Below the pieces are notes generated by a model, which saw nothing but the letters and a program-made list of their open reading frames with translations, did not search any database and was not told the DNA's origin. From Pyrrhoderma lamaoense (Eukaryota; Basidiomycota; Agaricomycetes; Hymenochaetales; Hymenochaetaceae): DNA of 64,000 bases. The translations under genes were made by a program, and so were the position numbers. The DNA is taken from assembly GCA_002794735.1 (NCBI GenBank), contig NBAZ01000003.1, positions 1,674,001-1,738,000 on the forward strand, given 5' to 3'. Positions 10,175 through 21,238 of the stretch are shown here, piece after piece. Numbering within the stretch: the first letter of the stretch is position 1; the number at the start of each line of letters is the position of its first letter.

Positions 10175-13037
10175 TCATACAGCATTATCCTCAGTCTTGC
10201 TATTTTCAATGACGTATGATCCAGGACCAGAATATCCAAGATCATCCCAATCACTGACAACTGGGATCTTTTTCCTGGCATCGGACGACATTAGATGTAA
10301 GGCGTTATCTTCGACATCACTGATTGACTCAGATTCAGAACGAGGAGGAGCGAAAGGTGATGTTGATGTTCTTGAACGTTTAATGCTTGCGCTGAGTTCC
10401 GCCCCAGATGAGATAGATAGATCATCCCCTTCTCCGGAATCTATTTCTTCTGATCCACGTTTACGCAAGGGGACTGCCAGAATCTCGTGTTTTCCTAGAC
10501 GCTGACGCTTCTCTGGTGGCGTTTTGCTACTATCTCTCGAATCACGACTCTGTAAGGCGGTAGGTACATCCTCATCTGCAGTTAATGCAGCGTCATCACA
10601 TGACCTCTTCCTACTGATGCGGTTACGTTCAACGTCAGATTCAGCACAATCTGATGTAGCAAGAGTGCTATCCGTTGGTGCAGGCTCAAGCTGTACTTCA
10701 ATTAGTTGAGTTTGAGGTTTACTATTATATAGTTCTTGAATACTGGGCTGCTGTATTTCTTGAGTTGGAACGATATTACCAGCATCTATGTTTGCCTTCA
10801 TTACCGCACGCTCACATATTCTACACTTGCACTGAAAAAGTGGTGCACAAGCGTCGCGCCAAATCTAGAAGGACACATGATCAAAATCACGTAAAATGAA
10901 CAGCAAACGAGGACACGCACTGATTTAAAAATATCGACTGTATAGAAAGGCATGTCCGCCATTGACTCAGGAATGAAGGGAATGGATGGGATCTGCGTGG
11001 GCGAGTCTAACACGGGTGATATAGCAATCGGGAGCGATAAAACGGGCGATGAGGGTGTTTTAGATTGAGACAAGCTAGAGGGTATCTCTAATTTTGTTGA
11101 TATTGCCTCCTTTTCCTTCAGTTTTTCCACAGGAGGAGGGGACGGTGTAGTCTGAAGAGTAGATGTAGATAGAACAGGGCTTGTTGAGCCTGAACCACTC
11201 TTCTCTGAGCTCGATGATGAGTCATCTGCTTCATCTTTTTTCATCTCTCGTCTTCTTCGAACCCAGTCCATACCGTTAAACCAGACACCATCTTGTCGTA
11301 ATCCTTGTGCAACATCTTCCACATCCATACGAGCGACTCTTACACTAGCATCCGTACCATCAACAGCACATTCCATGACTATCTTGCGTACAAGGTTCTC
11401 CATGGCCGGGAAAAGTAGTAGATGCATTTGATTACGGAACGCTTCATATGCTGCATTGCACAAAGCAAGAGAAGGTGGTGGGCCAGCGTGAAAGGCATGA
11501 GGGTCAGGATGTGATCGTTCAAGTTCATTTCGGGGCAAGATCCATGACACAGGATGTTGGGCACGGACATAAGGAAAGGAAAAGTCCGGAGGCATCGTGA
11601 GATATGGTCCTTCGGAAGGACTTTGTAATAGGTGCCACTGGTCAGCTGGGCTATACCACTGACCGTCGAGGATGCGGGTACGGGCCCAATCGTTAATTGC
11701 CAGTTCCCGTACTCCTTGTCCTTCGGTTATGTATATTAACTCCGTGTCTTCCTCTTCCTCAAACTCGCTGAGATCTTCCTCGCTCTCATATTCTCCCATC
11801 CCACCGGCCAGTATTCCAGCTTCGGTAGCGTTTTCAGCCATCCGGGATTGCATGCGAGAGGTGGCTATTGTCAAGTTGAGCATCTCTACAATTTTCGTAT
11901 TTTGTCGCAGCCACATTTTTTCCATACATAACCCGATCACCTCGCGAATACTACCATCTCCTGTGTCAATAAATGACTCTACAGTCTGCCGTGCTTCCCA
12001 ATCTTCAGCAACAAAGTTTCTCCCTCCAATAGCCTCGGCTTCCTTTGTCAACCCAGGAGCAGATGGTTGACCCTCCATACATACTTTCCAAAGGGCATCT
12101 GCTCTGCAATTTCTGCAGGTAGTTTCAATTGAAGGCCAGATCTCACACTCTTCATTCTCAGCGAGACAAATGTCTTCACGTAGGTTATCGCGCAAACAAA
12201 CACCACAAAAGCGATCTTTTCTATGCTCCTTGCAACAAGCAACATATCCCAATTCTTTGGTAAGGACAAAGCGCTTAGCTGAGAGTAACCCAGTAGTAGT
12301 ATCCGGAAAGTTAATACGGCAGGGAATGCAGGTCCGTTGGGAAAGGTTAATCTTATAATGTTTGAATGGCGATAGGCGATGTTGGCGGGCAAACGCGAGG
12401 GTGTTGTCACCAGGGTCGAGCACTACAGCAGCTCTTTGCCAGAATATATGATATTCAACTATTAGATAGATTGTTAGCCTTTTTGCATTGCCATTTAATA
12501 CTTAAGATTGTCAAAGGGTGCTTCCAAATTGGTGGCGTCTCCGCGAGGGTGCCTCGCGAGACGGATTTGCGCGATTTAAAAGCAGAGATGAATCGCGAAC
12601 AGTCACAAAATGAAAGTGGAGTTTTACGTAGTGCATAATCGGTATATGCTCGCGGATACGCGTTCTGAGACTATTGATTGATACTGACTGACTCTCACAC
12701 ACAAACAAGAACGTCGAACCAGGGGGCAATACGCGCAGCACGAAAGACAGGTAGGGATGAAAGGGCATGCCATACTAAGGAAAAAACTAATGAAAAACAA
12801 AAAATACGCACGAGCAAAAGACCAGGCTGGTGTAACTTGCATTAAATTTTCAATTATTGCAGCATCCCGTATAACAGTGAGTGCAAGACGACCTTGCCAT
12901 TTGTTGCGTGCCTGCCAGCAATTTGGCAAGGGTGTTGTTGAGGAAACATCGAGAATATTAAAGGTCGTCACAAGGCGAACGAGCTCAGGCGGTAGTGTTG
13001 CCCAAGAACGCGTCGTCGATTTTCCCTTATACGCCAT
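10175..13037 (-). CDS. Large Cys-rich protein with F-box-like N-terminus
   Basis: Three exons (13037-12812, 12458-10921, 10864-10175) give 817 residues in continuous phase. The first exon carries an F-box-like motif (WATLPPELVRLVTTF). After the first splice comes a conserved-looking core (LEYHIFWQRAAVVLDPGDN, then LSPFKHY). A cysteine cluster follows: CIPC, then CCKEH, CGVC and CRNC, spaced like paired zinc ligands (about residues 115-205). The middle is globular with Trp-rich segments (WYSPADQWHLL, GVWFNGMDWVRRR). The last 300 residues are low-complexity Ser/Pro/Thr followed by a short Cys patch (CAPLFQCKCRICERA) at the second splice and an acidic-basic tail. I recognise it as a family of uncharacterised basidiomycete proteins. 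Function is unknown; nuclear or SCF-related roles are guesses. Confidence 0.75.
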
Positions 13038-16000
13038 AGTGGACGTTATCCGACGCGTACGAGCTCGTTGATATTGTCCGTGATGATGTCGACGACGGAG
13101 AAAGCGAGTGTTGTGTCTACCGTAAAGACGATGACCTCTATTGTTGTTGTGGCGCGAACCATAGCACGTCGTATATAGACCATCATTCTCACGCTAAACG
13201 AGGGTGGCTCAGTTGCACCGCCCTCAGCACCCTCAAACCTTGTGACAAAAACAGTCGAACGATAGCACATAAATGTATAAATGCTTCAAGTCTCTGACCC
13301 TTGAATAAGATCTAATTTGCGAACAGTGGCTTATATGTTCTCAATGAAGTTTCTGAACACGAATCATGACTCCTTCTAATTTAATATTCGCAAAGGAAGT
13401 GTCATTTTCATCTCAGCTCATGTGTATGGCCATGATATTGATGATGTTATCGATAATTACTCATCATCTCCTGGGGGACATGATCAATGTAAGAATCCAC
13501 ACGGTAAACTATTCAGTAAGCGTCTCTTGGTTTCATTGTATCACGGAAGCAAATCCTATAAATTAAACTTGAACCTATGCATTCTAGATAGATCAACCTT
13601 AAGGTGTAGCCTGAGTGTGCTGTGTTTATCAACTTATTCTTTTGCATCATCAAAGAAAATCGAATGTCTACAAAATTGGGGAGTTTTGTGGATATCCAGA
13701 AGAAGATTGATAGACCCACTTTTTTATTTCATGAAAGATGCTACCCTAGAGAGTTCCCAAGCACGAAGACAACACGTTTTTGTTAATTAAAAGAGCTATT
13801 TTTTTACTCTCAACTCTGGGTTTATCAAACTTAATGAGAAAAATCTGATATATGAAAGTCTTTATAACCGTTAATTTCTGAAATGACCCCCAATAATATA
13901 TATCAACACATATGTCCTATGTACTTGGATAAAGTAAGCGGGTTCTACTTATTGATAAGATGTAAAGGCGGAAATCAAAGCGGGATCTTTTACTTTTCTC
14001 CTAATACATCATATGATGTAATTTTGTGTTACTATTGAATGTGTAATCATGTCGGTTTCACTCGAACAACATCCATATAAATCATTTCCTTTCTCATATT
14101 AACCCGACGAAACGTCTCTACTGAAGTAGTATATTCCGGAACCATTGATCTCAATACTACTATCTTCTAGTCATAAAGTAGCAATCCATCTATAATTCTA
14201 CTCCGTTGGTAGATCTAGCAAACAAAACCCGCGGTCACGGTGCACTTACAAATAGTATTTCATCCTTTTGTTTTTTGAAATGTCAATCAAAATGAAGACG
14301 TGCATCAGAGCTTAAACATGGCTCTTCCCGATGGCGTGCCTGTTCCGGTAATCCAATTGAACCATTGAGCCTAGCTGTCTGTCTCGGAACCGTGTTTGTC
14401 TCGACCTACCAGGCTTTTATCCTACCAGCCGAACGCGGCTATTAAAATGAGACAATCTTCTGAGGTCAGCTCCAGATATATCGTACTACAAGTATCAGCT
14501 TCTGAGAATACACGTAGAACTTCACTCAAACTACCAATGGTACATTGCCAATAAGAAATACATGTAGATAGACAAAAGATAACGATTCATTGAATGTTAT
14601 ATGGACAATCGAACAAGGCAATCGAACTAAGGCAATCTCCTATCTAGGCGATCGAGAGATTAATGTTCCGCGGTTCTTACGATCGATGTTAGTAAATGGT
14701 ATCAAGGTTTTACCGCTTTTTACACACTTTTCTGGTCTTACGACCCAGTATTGTTCATTACTATCTATCTGTAAGGATCCTTTGAATGAGTGGGCGAAGA
14801 AATCAAAATGCATCTTGTCTATCAAAAATTGCGTAAATGCCCAACAAATTGAAGAGAGCGCCACATAGACTCAAAGTTGCTATGATGTCGAGAAGTTCTC
14901 ATAGCAAAGTGGCATGACTGAGGTCAAAATACACCTTGCTGTTTACAAGAATACACATGATCATGCATACACAGACGATACACTGGCCACTTCAGTCTAG
15001 ACTGCTCTATGGCCAATAAAAGTGCAATACTCTTGCTCAGACTGTTCTCTAATTGATAAAATTATTGTCATTCAGCATCAACTCACAACAGGGGGCACCA
15101 AGTATAATCCGAGGGTATTCAACCTTTCAAAGAAGAATCCACGTAGTCCTTGCTTCTGGTATAATGCAAATAATCAATAGCGCTTCGTGCTTGAAGACAA
15201 AATTATATCGATACTATTACTTCGTCCGATGACCGGGTGTTCCAAATACCTTTTGACATGCAAATAGGACTTCTAGCTAATGTCATATTATATTTGATCA
15301 CCGTCTGAATATTTCATTTTGTTAGATAACACGTTGCGCAATACAATACAGGTATCCGGATTTCCGTCATTGGAGAAAGACATTCTTCCGGAGGTGGAAG
15401 TAAAAAGATCCGTGCTAGAGCCAATTTTATCTCCAGGGGAAAGATCCACGAAGATTCCACGTTTCGTACCTAGAGTCGCTAAGCGTTCATCGACCTACTT
15501 AAGCCATCTCTCAAACTCCGATACAGAATCATGATCGAAGCATTTTGCATCTGTATGAGATCGGTTTTAAATGCCTGTTTTTTCAGTGAAGTTACATGAA
15601 ACTCACACTGATCCAAGAATTATAGTGGGGAACACCAGAGTGAGAGAACAAGCTTCAAGAAGAAATTACGACCAAAAGAAACTATGGAAGTGTCCCAATA
15701 AGATGAATTAAATGTCCTAATACTAATGCAAATTCCAATTCTCCAATACGTAAGAACAAATGAACAAAACAAATACTAGCGGAAGCAAAGCTTGGAATCG
15801 ATATTATGTGGAGTAACCAAATCGATTGACCGTGTCGGATGCAGTCACTCAGCAATGAGTAGCAGGAATTATATCTACTTGAATATGGTTGAAATGGAAT
15901 CTCCAAGTAAAAAAAAAACTGTAAATAGGTAAAGAGTAAATCAAGATGCAATAAAGATGGTTGAGATTGTCCAGGTGGGTAGTGATGCAATGGGAAGGAT

Positions 16001-16141
16001 GTATATGAGATCGATTGAAGAAATAGTGAGTGTGGAAAATGCGATCAGTTCAAACAATCATAAAGAAGAAAACATTCCTTGCAAAGCATTTGTAGATAAA
16101 TTAGAATCAGTCAGAATATAAAAATGTCCAGTGTAGATTTA
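13038..16141. other. Gene-poor stretch with no confident gene
   Basis: About 3.1 kb of AT-rich sequence. The first 250 bases are the 5' flank of the Cys-rich protein gene. Frames at 13422-13790, 14590-14868 and 15682-15990 have neither splice partners nor recognisable motifs. The one piece that looks somewhat coding is listed separately at 15319-15534. Confidence 0.4.
15319..15534 (+). other. Possible orphan 3' exon
   Basis: An open segment preceded by an acceptor-like ATACAG at about 15345-15350. It encodes a charged, Pro/Ser-containing tail (VSGFPSLEKDILPEVEVKR, later LSPGERSTKIPRFVPRVAKR) and ends in a stop. The composition looks more like coding sequence than the surroundings, but I could not find upstream exons, so it may be chance or a remnant. 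No family recognised. Confidence 0.2.
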
Positions 16142-17050
16142 TTAAACCAATATAGCACCCAATGCGGCTCCTAGGATACCAACTCCTAAGGCTAGACTGG
16201 CCCCACTTTCCCGACCATGTAGCGCGGGGGCGGAGTTACCGGACGCCGATGCGCTTGCAGATGTAGATGTAGTTGAAGAGGAACCAGAGCCAGAGGACGA
16301 AGGGAAAGAAAGAGAAACGCTCGGAGAAGAAACATCGCAGAATGACTGAGCCAAACCATCAGAGCTATCTATTTCATCAGGGCACTGCTGTTGGGCACAG
16401 AAGTAAACAGAAGAAGCAAATTGGTCACTGAGAATACCGAAGTTTGAATATTTAGCGTATGAAATCTCAGAAGCCAATAACGTACTTTGCGCAATAACAT
16501 GCTACGTCCGTGATGCTCGAGCAACCTGCTTGAGAGACAGCATTCTCAAAGCAATCAATCGCTAGATGCATGAATATTAGAAAATAAAAAAGGCCTTATA
16601 CTATACTTACCACACGAAGAGTAAGTGCTTAAACTCGGGTAAGCAGTCGTGGTTGTCGAAGTTGTAGTCCCATTCCTGTCGTTGAAGTTGTGCTTGCCGT
16701 GCTCCCTGATACAATTAATGTCGTCACAGTTCGTGTAAAGGTACTCGTCCCATTCTATAACCACACCAAATAATGCAAACAACAAACTTAGGATAGGGCT
16801 AATGCAGACTCAAATAACGATAACGTACCGGACCTATACTCGTAGTTAACACAGTCGTGGTAGTCGCGATAGGCAGTTGGGTCGTTGATGTCGAAGAAGA
16901 GGTTGCTGACCCCAGTGCCGATGTGCTTGAATCGCTGACGGATAGATCGGTGGATGAAGCCTGTCTCTCGTGAAACCTAGCTCCCGATGCATTCACGGAA
17001 CCGGCAGTCCCCGCCAATAAGATGAAGACTAAACACGCCACTGGACCCAT
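16142..17050 (-). CDS. CFEM-domain, GPI-anchored surface protein
   Basis: Four exons are visible (first ends 16829; then 16754-16611, 16561-16486, 16427-16142). The product has a signal peptide (MGPVACLVFILLAGTAGSVNA), a Ser/Thr-rich linker, then a CFEM domain with all eight cysteines in order: SSC, IDC, AGC, VAC, CYC, YFC, QQC, SFC. The Asp three residues before the ACYC pair is present; in known CFEM haemophores that Asp is the axial haem ligand. The C-terminus is a Ser-rich stalk and a hydrophobic tail (LALGVGILGAALGAILV) typical of GPI attachment. CFEM proteins act at the cell wall in haem/iron capture or host contact. The Thr-rich exon enters in one frame and leaves in another near 16,675, a one-base discrepancy. 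An upstream in-frame ATG at 17086 is a less likely start. Confidence 0.8.
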
Positions 17051-17805
17051 ATCTGTTGCAGAGCACTGATCCAAGTGATGCTGCACTTTGTGTTTGGGGA
17101 TGGTTTAGGAATAGAAAGAACAGCTAAAGGATCAAGTTTCGCTACACGCTTGAAGATGCTCTTTTACGTCTGATTGGTGACTTTTGCTATGCCCTGATCG
17201 ACGCCAAAACTGGTACCAAACAAGCGATAAGTCTTAATGTTTAAACAAGAACTTAGAAGGAGGCAGATATGTAGATGCAGGTAACAATGCTTCGTTTTTC
17301 CCCAAACCGTGAATGTGCTGCGCTCTAAAAGCGGTTCCGTTACCCAAAAAGGTAATAATTAAGTATGCGAGTCAATTTTTTTGATATTTAGAATTCCACC
17401 ACCGCATGACCATTCTTAAAATACTATATATATCTAATGTTGTTCACGGAATGGAGGGTAGAAATAACACAGAAGGGAGATCAAATAAAATTGTTCCATG
17501 AATTTGCGAAACCATAGCAAGAGGGACATATAGAGAAAACTGAAGAACATTGAGTAAAAGTGAACCTCACATCTTGTTTTGTAAGAAAGGAGAGATAAAG
17601 TCACAGTGAGATAGTGATAAGAAGCTAAAAGTCCAGAACAAAGAAATATTGAAAGAAAGAGGGTTAAATGATGGTTGTAGATAAATCATGAAAATTCATG
17701 TCGAAATCATAAAAGACTAGAAACGAAATTAATATACAAGATAATGGGTTTACAAAGTAAACGTACAATTTGACCCATAAATTATGTCCTTTAGTCTTTA
17801 CTTAC
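17051..17805. other. Intergenic stretch between two surface-protein genes
   Basis: Upstream region of the CFEM gene and downstream region of the Thr-rich gene, both on the minus strand. AT-rich, no supported gene. Promoter elements for the CFEM gene are expected here, but I see no clear motif. Confidence 0.4.
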
Positions 17806-19215
17806 TTAAACAGTTGTAGTAGCTAATACGGTGTCTGTTGTTGTTACGAACGCTAAAATTTTTAAGATAAGAAAAAAATCAAACAATAAAAATTTATTTT
17901 CTCACCAGTGGAAGTCACGAAGAATGTAGTTGTGACGAATGTTGTTGAAGTGACGAAGTCGGTTTCAGTAAACGTAGATGTGATAGATACAATTCCATCA
18001 GCACCAGTTGATGTGCTTGGAGGTGCAGTAGTAGTTGGAGCAGCAGTTTCTGTTACAGTGGAAGCAGGGTTTGTGACAGTTGTTGTTACCGTTGTAGGAC
18101 TTCCGTTTGCGTCTGTTGTAGTTATTGTTGCGGTACTAGTAACTGTGCTAGCAGGTGTACCCGTTGAGGTTGAAGTACTTGTAACAGTTGTTGGATTTCC
18201 ATTGGCATCAGTGGTTGTGAGTGTGCTAGTGCCCGTACTAGTGGTCTGCGGGATACCAGTAGATGTAACTGTGGTAGGGTTACCGTTCGCATCAGTGGTG
18301 GTGAATGTGCTTGTTTCAAGATCCGTCGACTGAGATCCACCCGTGTTGGAGAAAGTGCTTGTTACGGTTGTTGGATTGCCATTGGAATCTGTGGTTGCGA
18401 ATGTGGTAGTTTCCAAACCGGTAGATTCAGGATTCGTAAAAGTGCTGGTGAAAGTTGTGGGGTTACCATTGTTATCGGTAGTTGTGAAAGTTCCTGTAGT
18501 CAAACTAGGAATAGGGGAGAATGTGCTTGTAGACAAGCTTGTAGTTTCTCCCGTAGTAGTAATGATAGTTTCGCTACCGTTAGAGTCAGTAGACGTGGAA
18601 GTACCGGTTGCTATACCAGTAGATGAAATGACTGTGACACTTGGGGAAATTGACGAAGTTGCGGTACCCTTTGTCTCCGTCTCTTCCGAAGATGAATTAC
18701 CGGAACCGTTTCCAGAACCAGAACCAGAACCTGAGCCTGATCCACTGCCAGAACCCGAGCTTGAACCGCTACCAGAACCGAGCCCGAGCTCGATCCAGAA
18801 GATGATGTAGAGATAGGAGGATTTTGAGTTACGGAACCTGTCGAACCATTTTCGTAGGTACAGTCAGGTAATTGAGAGCGAGTTGTGCTGGTACAAGATT
18901 CAAGCTCGGAGGTGGATGAGGTTGAAGTTGAAGCCGCAGGCGGGGTGTAGAAACTGACTGAAGTCGTGCTCCCTTCCGAAAGACTGCTTTCAGAGAATGA
19001 ACTTGAAATCTCGGATACGGTGGTAGTCGTAAGAGAAGAGTCGCGTTGGAAGATGCAGAGCTCGGTGAGACAGTTGAAGTTGAAGTTGACGTCGTTACTG
19101 AATCCGAGCTCTGTCTCTTGAAAAGATTACCATTACCTGGGAAGGCTGCTACATTTGGAGCAATGCTAGATGCTATAAGCACAAAAGGCAAAAGGCGTCC
19201 CGCAATAAACTTCAT
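17806..19215 (-). CDS. Ser/Thr-rich repeat cell-surface protein (adhesin-like)
   Basis: Starts with a good signal peptide (MKFIAGRLLPFVLIASSIA to VAAFPGN) and a KR dibasic site (LFKRQSS). A Ser/Thr-rich region with two cysteines (ELESC, LPDC) follows, then a Gly-Ser dipeptide run (about 18,715-18,790). At least five imperfect repeats of the type TTTDxNGNPTTVTST (18,040-18,510) come next. The last intron is 54 nt and the protein ends FVTTTDTVLATTTV. Such heavily O-glycosylated repeat proteins are typical fungal wall or adhesion proteins; this is inferred from composition. There is no obvious GPI tail. The frame moves by the equivalent of one missing base twice (near 19,040 and 18,780), and Ser/Thr coding continues cleanly past both. 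The long opposite-strand frame (Val-rich) is a shadow of the repeats. Confidence 0.7.
18040..18510 (-). repeat. Tandem imperfect protein repeats TTTD-x-NGNPTT
   Basis: Five units of about 26-40 residues, each containing TTD-(N/S/A)-NG-(N/S)-PTT-(V/F)-T, follow one another in the Thr-rich gene, and a weaker sixth lies upstream (STDSNGSETIITTT). DNA of the units is diverged at third positions, so they were not copied very recently. Unit spacing is irregular. Confidence 0.75.
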
Positions 19216-20232
19216 CTTAAAAGCTAATGAAGAGCGAGTGAAGGGGAAAAGAAATGACTTGACGATGGGCTTGAGTCGAGTCTACAGAGTAGGGTGCACT
19301 CGGCTCAACTGGAAGAGGTAACGCAACGAAGGAAAAACTCCTGTCCAGATGCTAATCTTTAGTACTTATAGCGGGAGCGGAGTGACAGTGTCTCGCATAC
19401 TGAGAGTATTTCAGAGTCTGTCTCTTCAAACTAGCCGAGCTCCTGAGTGTCTATGCCATGGAGTACCAATGACGGTTTCACGGATAGAGCTGGCATCGGA
19501 TAAACGGTTGTAATTATCATTAACATCGAAACGGGAATAAATGTCGCGGATGCTTATGATCCTTAGAAAATCTTTCTGGTTGTCTCAGTGGAGCCGACAA
19601 CCAGATTATTTCCGTATTCTCTACTTAGAACATGAAATATGTCGTTAGCAAACAAGTTTACCAGCAATATCAGCCTTAACTACTAGCTGTACTTGGGTTT
19701 TCATACATTCGTTATGATGGGCTTCATTCCCGAAAGACTCGACAATCCCAAGCGTATGTGGAGAAGTACCTTAAGCCATTTTTTGTTGAAGAGAGTAACA
19801 TTGATGCTGCTCAAGCACTGGTCCGAGACATTTTCGGACAAAAACGAAGCCGAGACTTTATAAGTAAATATCAAAAATAAACGGTGTTTGTTGGACCATG
19901 AATACGTCCATTGGGAAATCACCACATGCTTACTAATGTTTTTCAGCACCTATATATCTCCTCAGAACCAAGCATTATATACTCAAATTGACTTTAATAC
20001 AGATAATAAAAATTAAGCGAGTTAGAGTTCAAGCAATCTGCATCTTCAAGTTTAAACTCGAAAGATACCATAACACGAGGATTATCTTGCAATTCCGCGA
20101 CGATTAAAAAGGGCTAATAATAGAGTTATACTAAATGGTTGTTTATCTTTTAAAGAGGGTGTCTTAGATCAAATTACACATTTGGCCCTAAATATACGAA
20201 ATATAGATATGTGTAAAGAAATAGGAGTATAA
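19216..20232. other. Intergenic stretch, no gene seen
   Basis: 5' flank of the Thr-rich gene and AT-rich sequence leading to the tRNA gene. The frames within it have no motif, signal peptide or splice partner. Confidence 0.4.
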
Positions 20233-20314
20233 GCCCTTATAGCTCAGTGGTAGAGCGTGCCACTTGTAATCACATGAGATGGTAAGGTCGGTTGTTCAAT
20301 CCAGCCTGGGGGCA
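20233..20314 (+). tRNA. tRNA-Thr (anticodon UGU) with a 10-nt intron
   Basis: Full cloverleaf by eye: acceptor stem GCCCUUA paired with UGGGGGC (two G-U pairs), D arm GCUC/GAGC, anticodon stem UGCCA/UGGUA with loop CUUGUAA, T arm GGUUG/CAGCC with loop UUCAAUC, and discriminator A. The anticodon is UGU, which reads ACA (Thr). A 10-nt insert (ATCACATGAG) sits between positions 37 and 38, the canonical place for nuclear tRNA introns. A run of five T at 20,335-20,339 is a suitable RNA polymerase III terminator. The internal A box (AGCTCAGTGGTAGAGC) and B box (GGTTGTTCAATCC) are both present. Confidence 0.93.
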
Positions 20315-20334
20315 AGTAAATCAAATGATTTACC

Positions 20335-20339
20335 TTTTT
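20335..20339 (+). terminator. Pol III terminator of tRNA-Thr
   Basis: Five consecutive T residues 21 bases past the discriminator base of the tRNA-Thr gene, as RNA polymerase III requires. Confidence 0.7.
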
Positions 20340-21238
20340 ATATCATCATCTAATTGAATTTTTGAATGCGATAACGGTGAATTGTAAGCATGTTAGCCAT
20401 TTTTGATATGTATATAGCCTAGTATATCCCGCATAATTTGACGGTTATATACATGTATATTTGACATAATATGACACTTCCTAGTCTTAAATATTGAATA
20501 TGATCCCTATACTGTACCCCGCCATGAAGTATAGTAACAATTTATGGCTTTCAATGTATATTTTGAGATATTTCATAATACACATAATACAAATCCATCG
20601 TATGTGCATAATGAAAGAGGGAACTTTTGCTTTTCACATGTGCATGATTCAGATTTCGATATTTAAAGAAGTTCCGGCCAGCACACGCTTAAGTTCGTAA
20701 GGATTCGATTTAAAAGTAATCACCCGATTGATATTCAAAGTGATGTCAAATTGTCATGATTCCTTCGTTATGTAAAGAACTAATCGTAGCCTAGTAAATT
20801 TGACAGAATACGGTGTCTATCAGCTCAAAACAGTTTTTATAAATTGATATACTCGTAATAGTAAAAAATTAAAATACTAAGATTATAATTAAATCTATAT
20901 CCATGGGAATACGTGTTGATAGCATGCGCAAAACTGCAGGCCTCGATGCTGAAAATCAAAGTTACATATATTCTAGCAGAATCAAGTTAATAGGCAATGA
21001 CTGAAAATTTAAAGGCGGAGAGTAAGGAAATCAAGCTGCAAAGCATCAAATTAAGCTCTCTTTCCTTAGAATCCCTACTCTAACTCTTTCCTCCATATAC
21101 CAAAAGTGGAATCTACGAGCAATGTTTGTCAAGCGGATCTCTGACTTATTTTGCACATATACAAACATAAGCAAGACTATATATGCGAGAAAGGTTATCA
21201 GAGAATCAGCGCAATCTGGAGAAGCACTAATTTTCTAA
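20340..21238. other. AT-rich stretch, no gene seen
   Basis: Very AT-rich sequence with no frame longer than about 70 codons and no recognisable motif on either strand. Confidence 0.5.

Noticed and set aside
12511..12768. Minus-strand frame beginning MPFHPYLSFVLRVLPPG
   Set aside because: It lies inside the 353-nt intron of the Cys-rich protein gene; splicing over it restores a conserved WSFALEYHIFWQRAAV join.
16611..16754. Alternative frame EWDEYLYTNCDD through the Thr-rich exon of the CFEM gene
   Set aside because: It stays in phase with the CFEM domain but breaks the Ser/Thr-rich composition that runs on both sides; a single missing base explains the region better.
17908..18810. Long Val-rich plus-strand frames opposite the Thr-rich gene
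   Set aside because: They are the reverse translation of the Thr/Ser repeats; they lack a signal peptide, domain or splice partner, while the minus strand has a full secreted-protein architecture.
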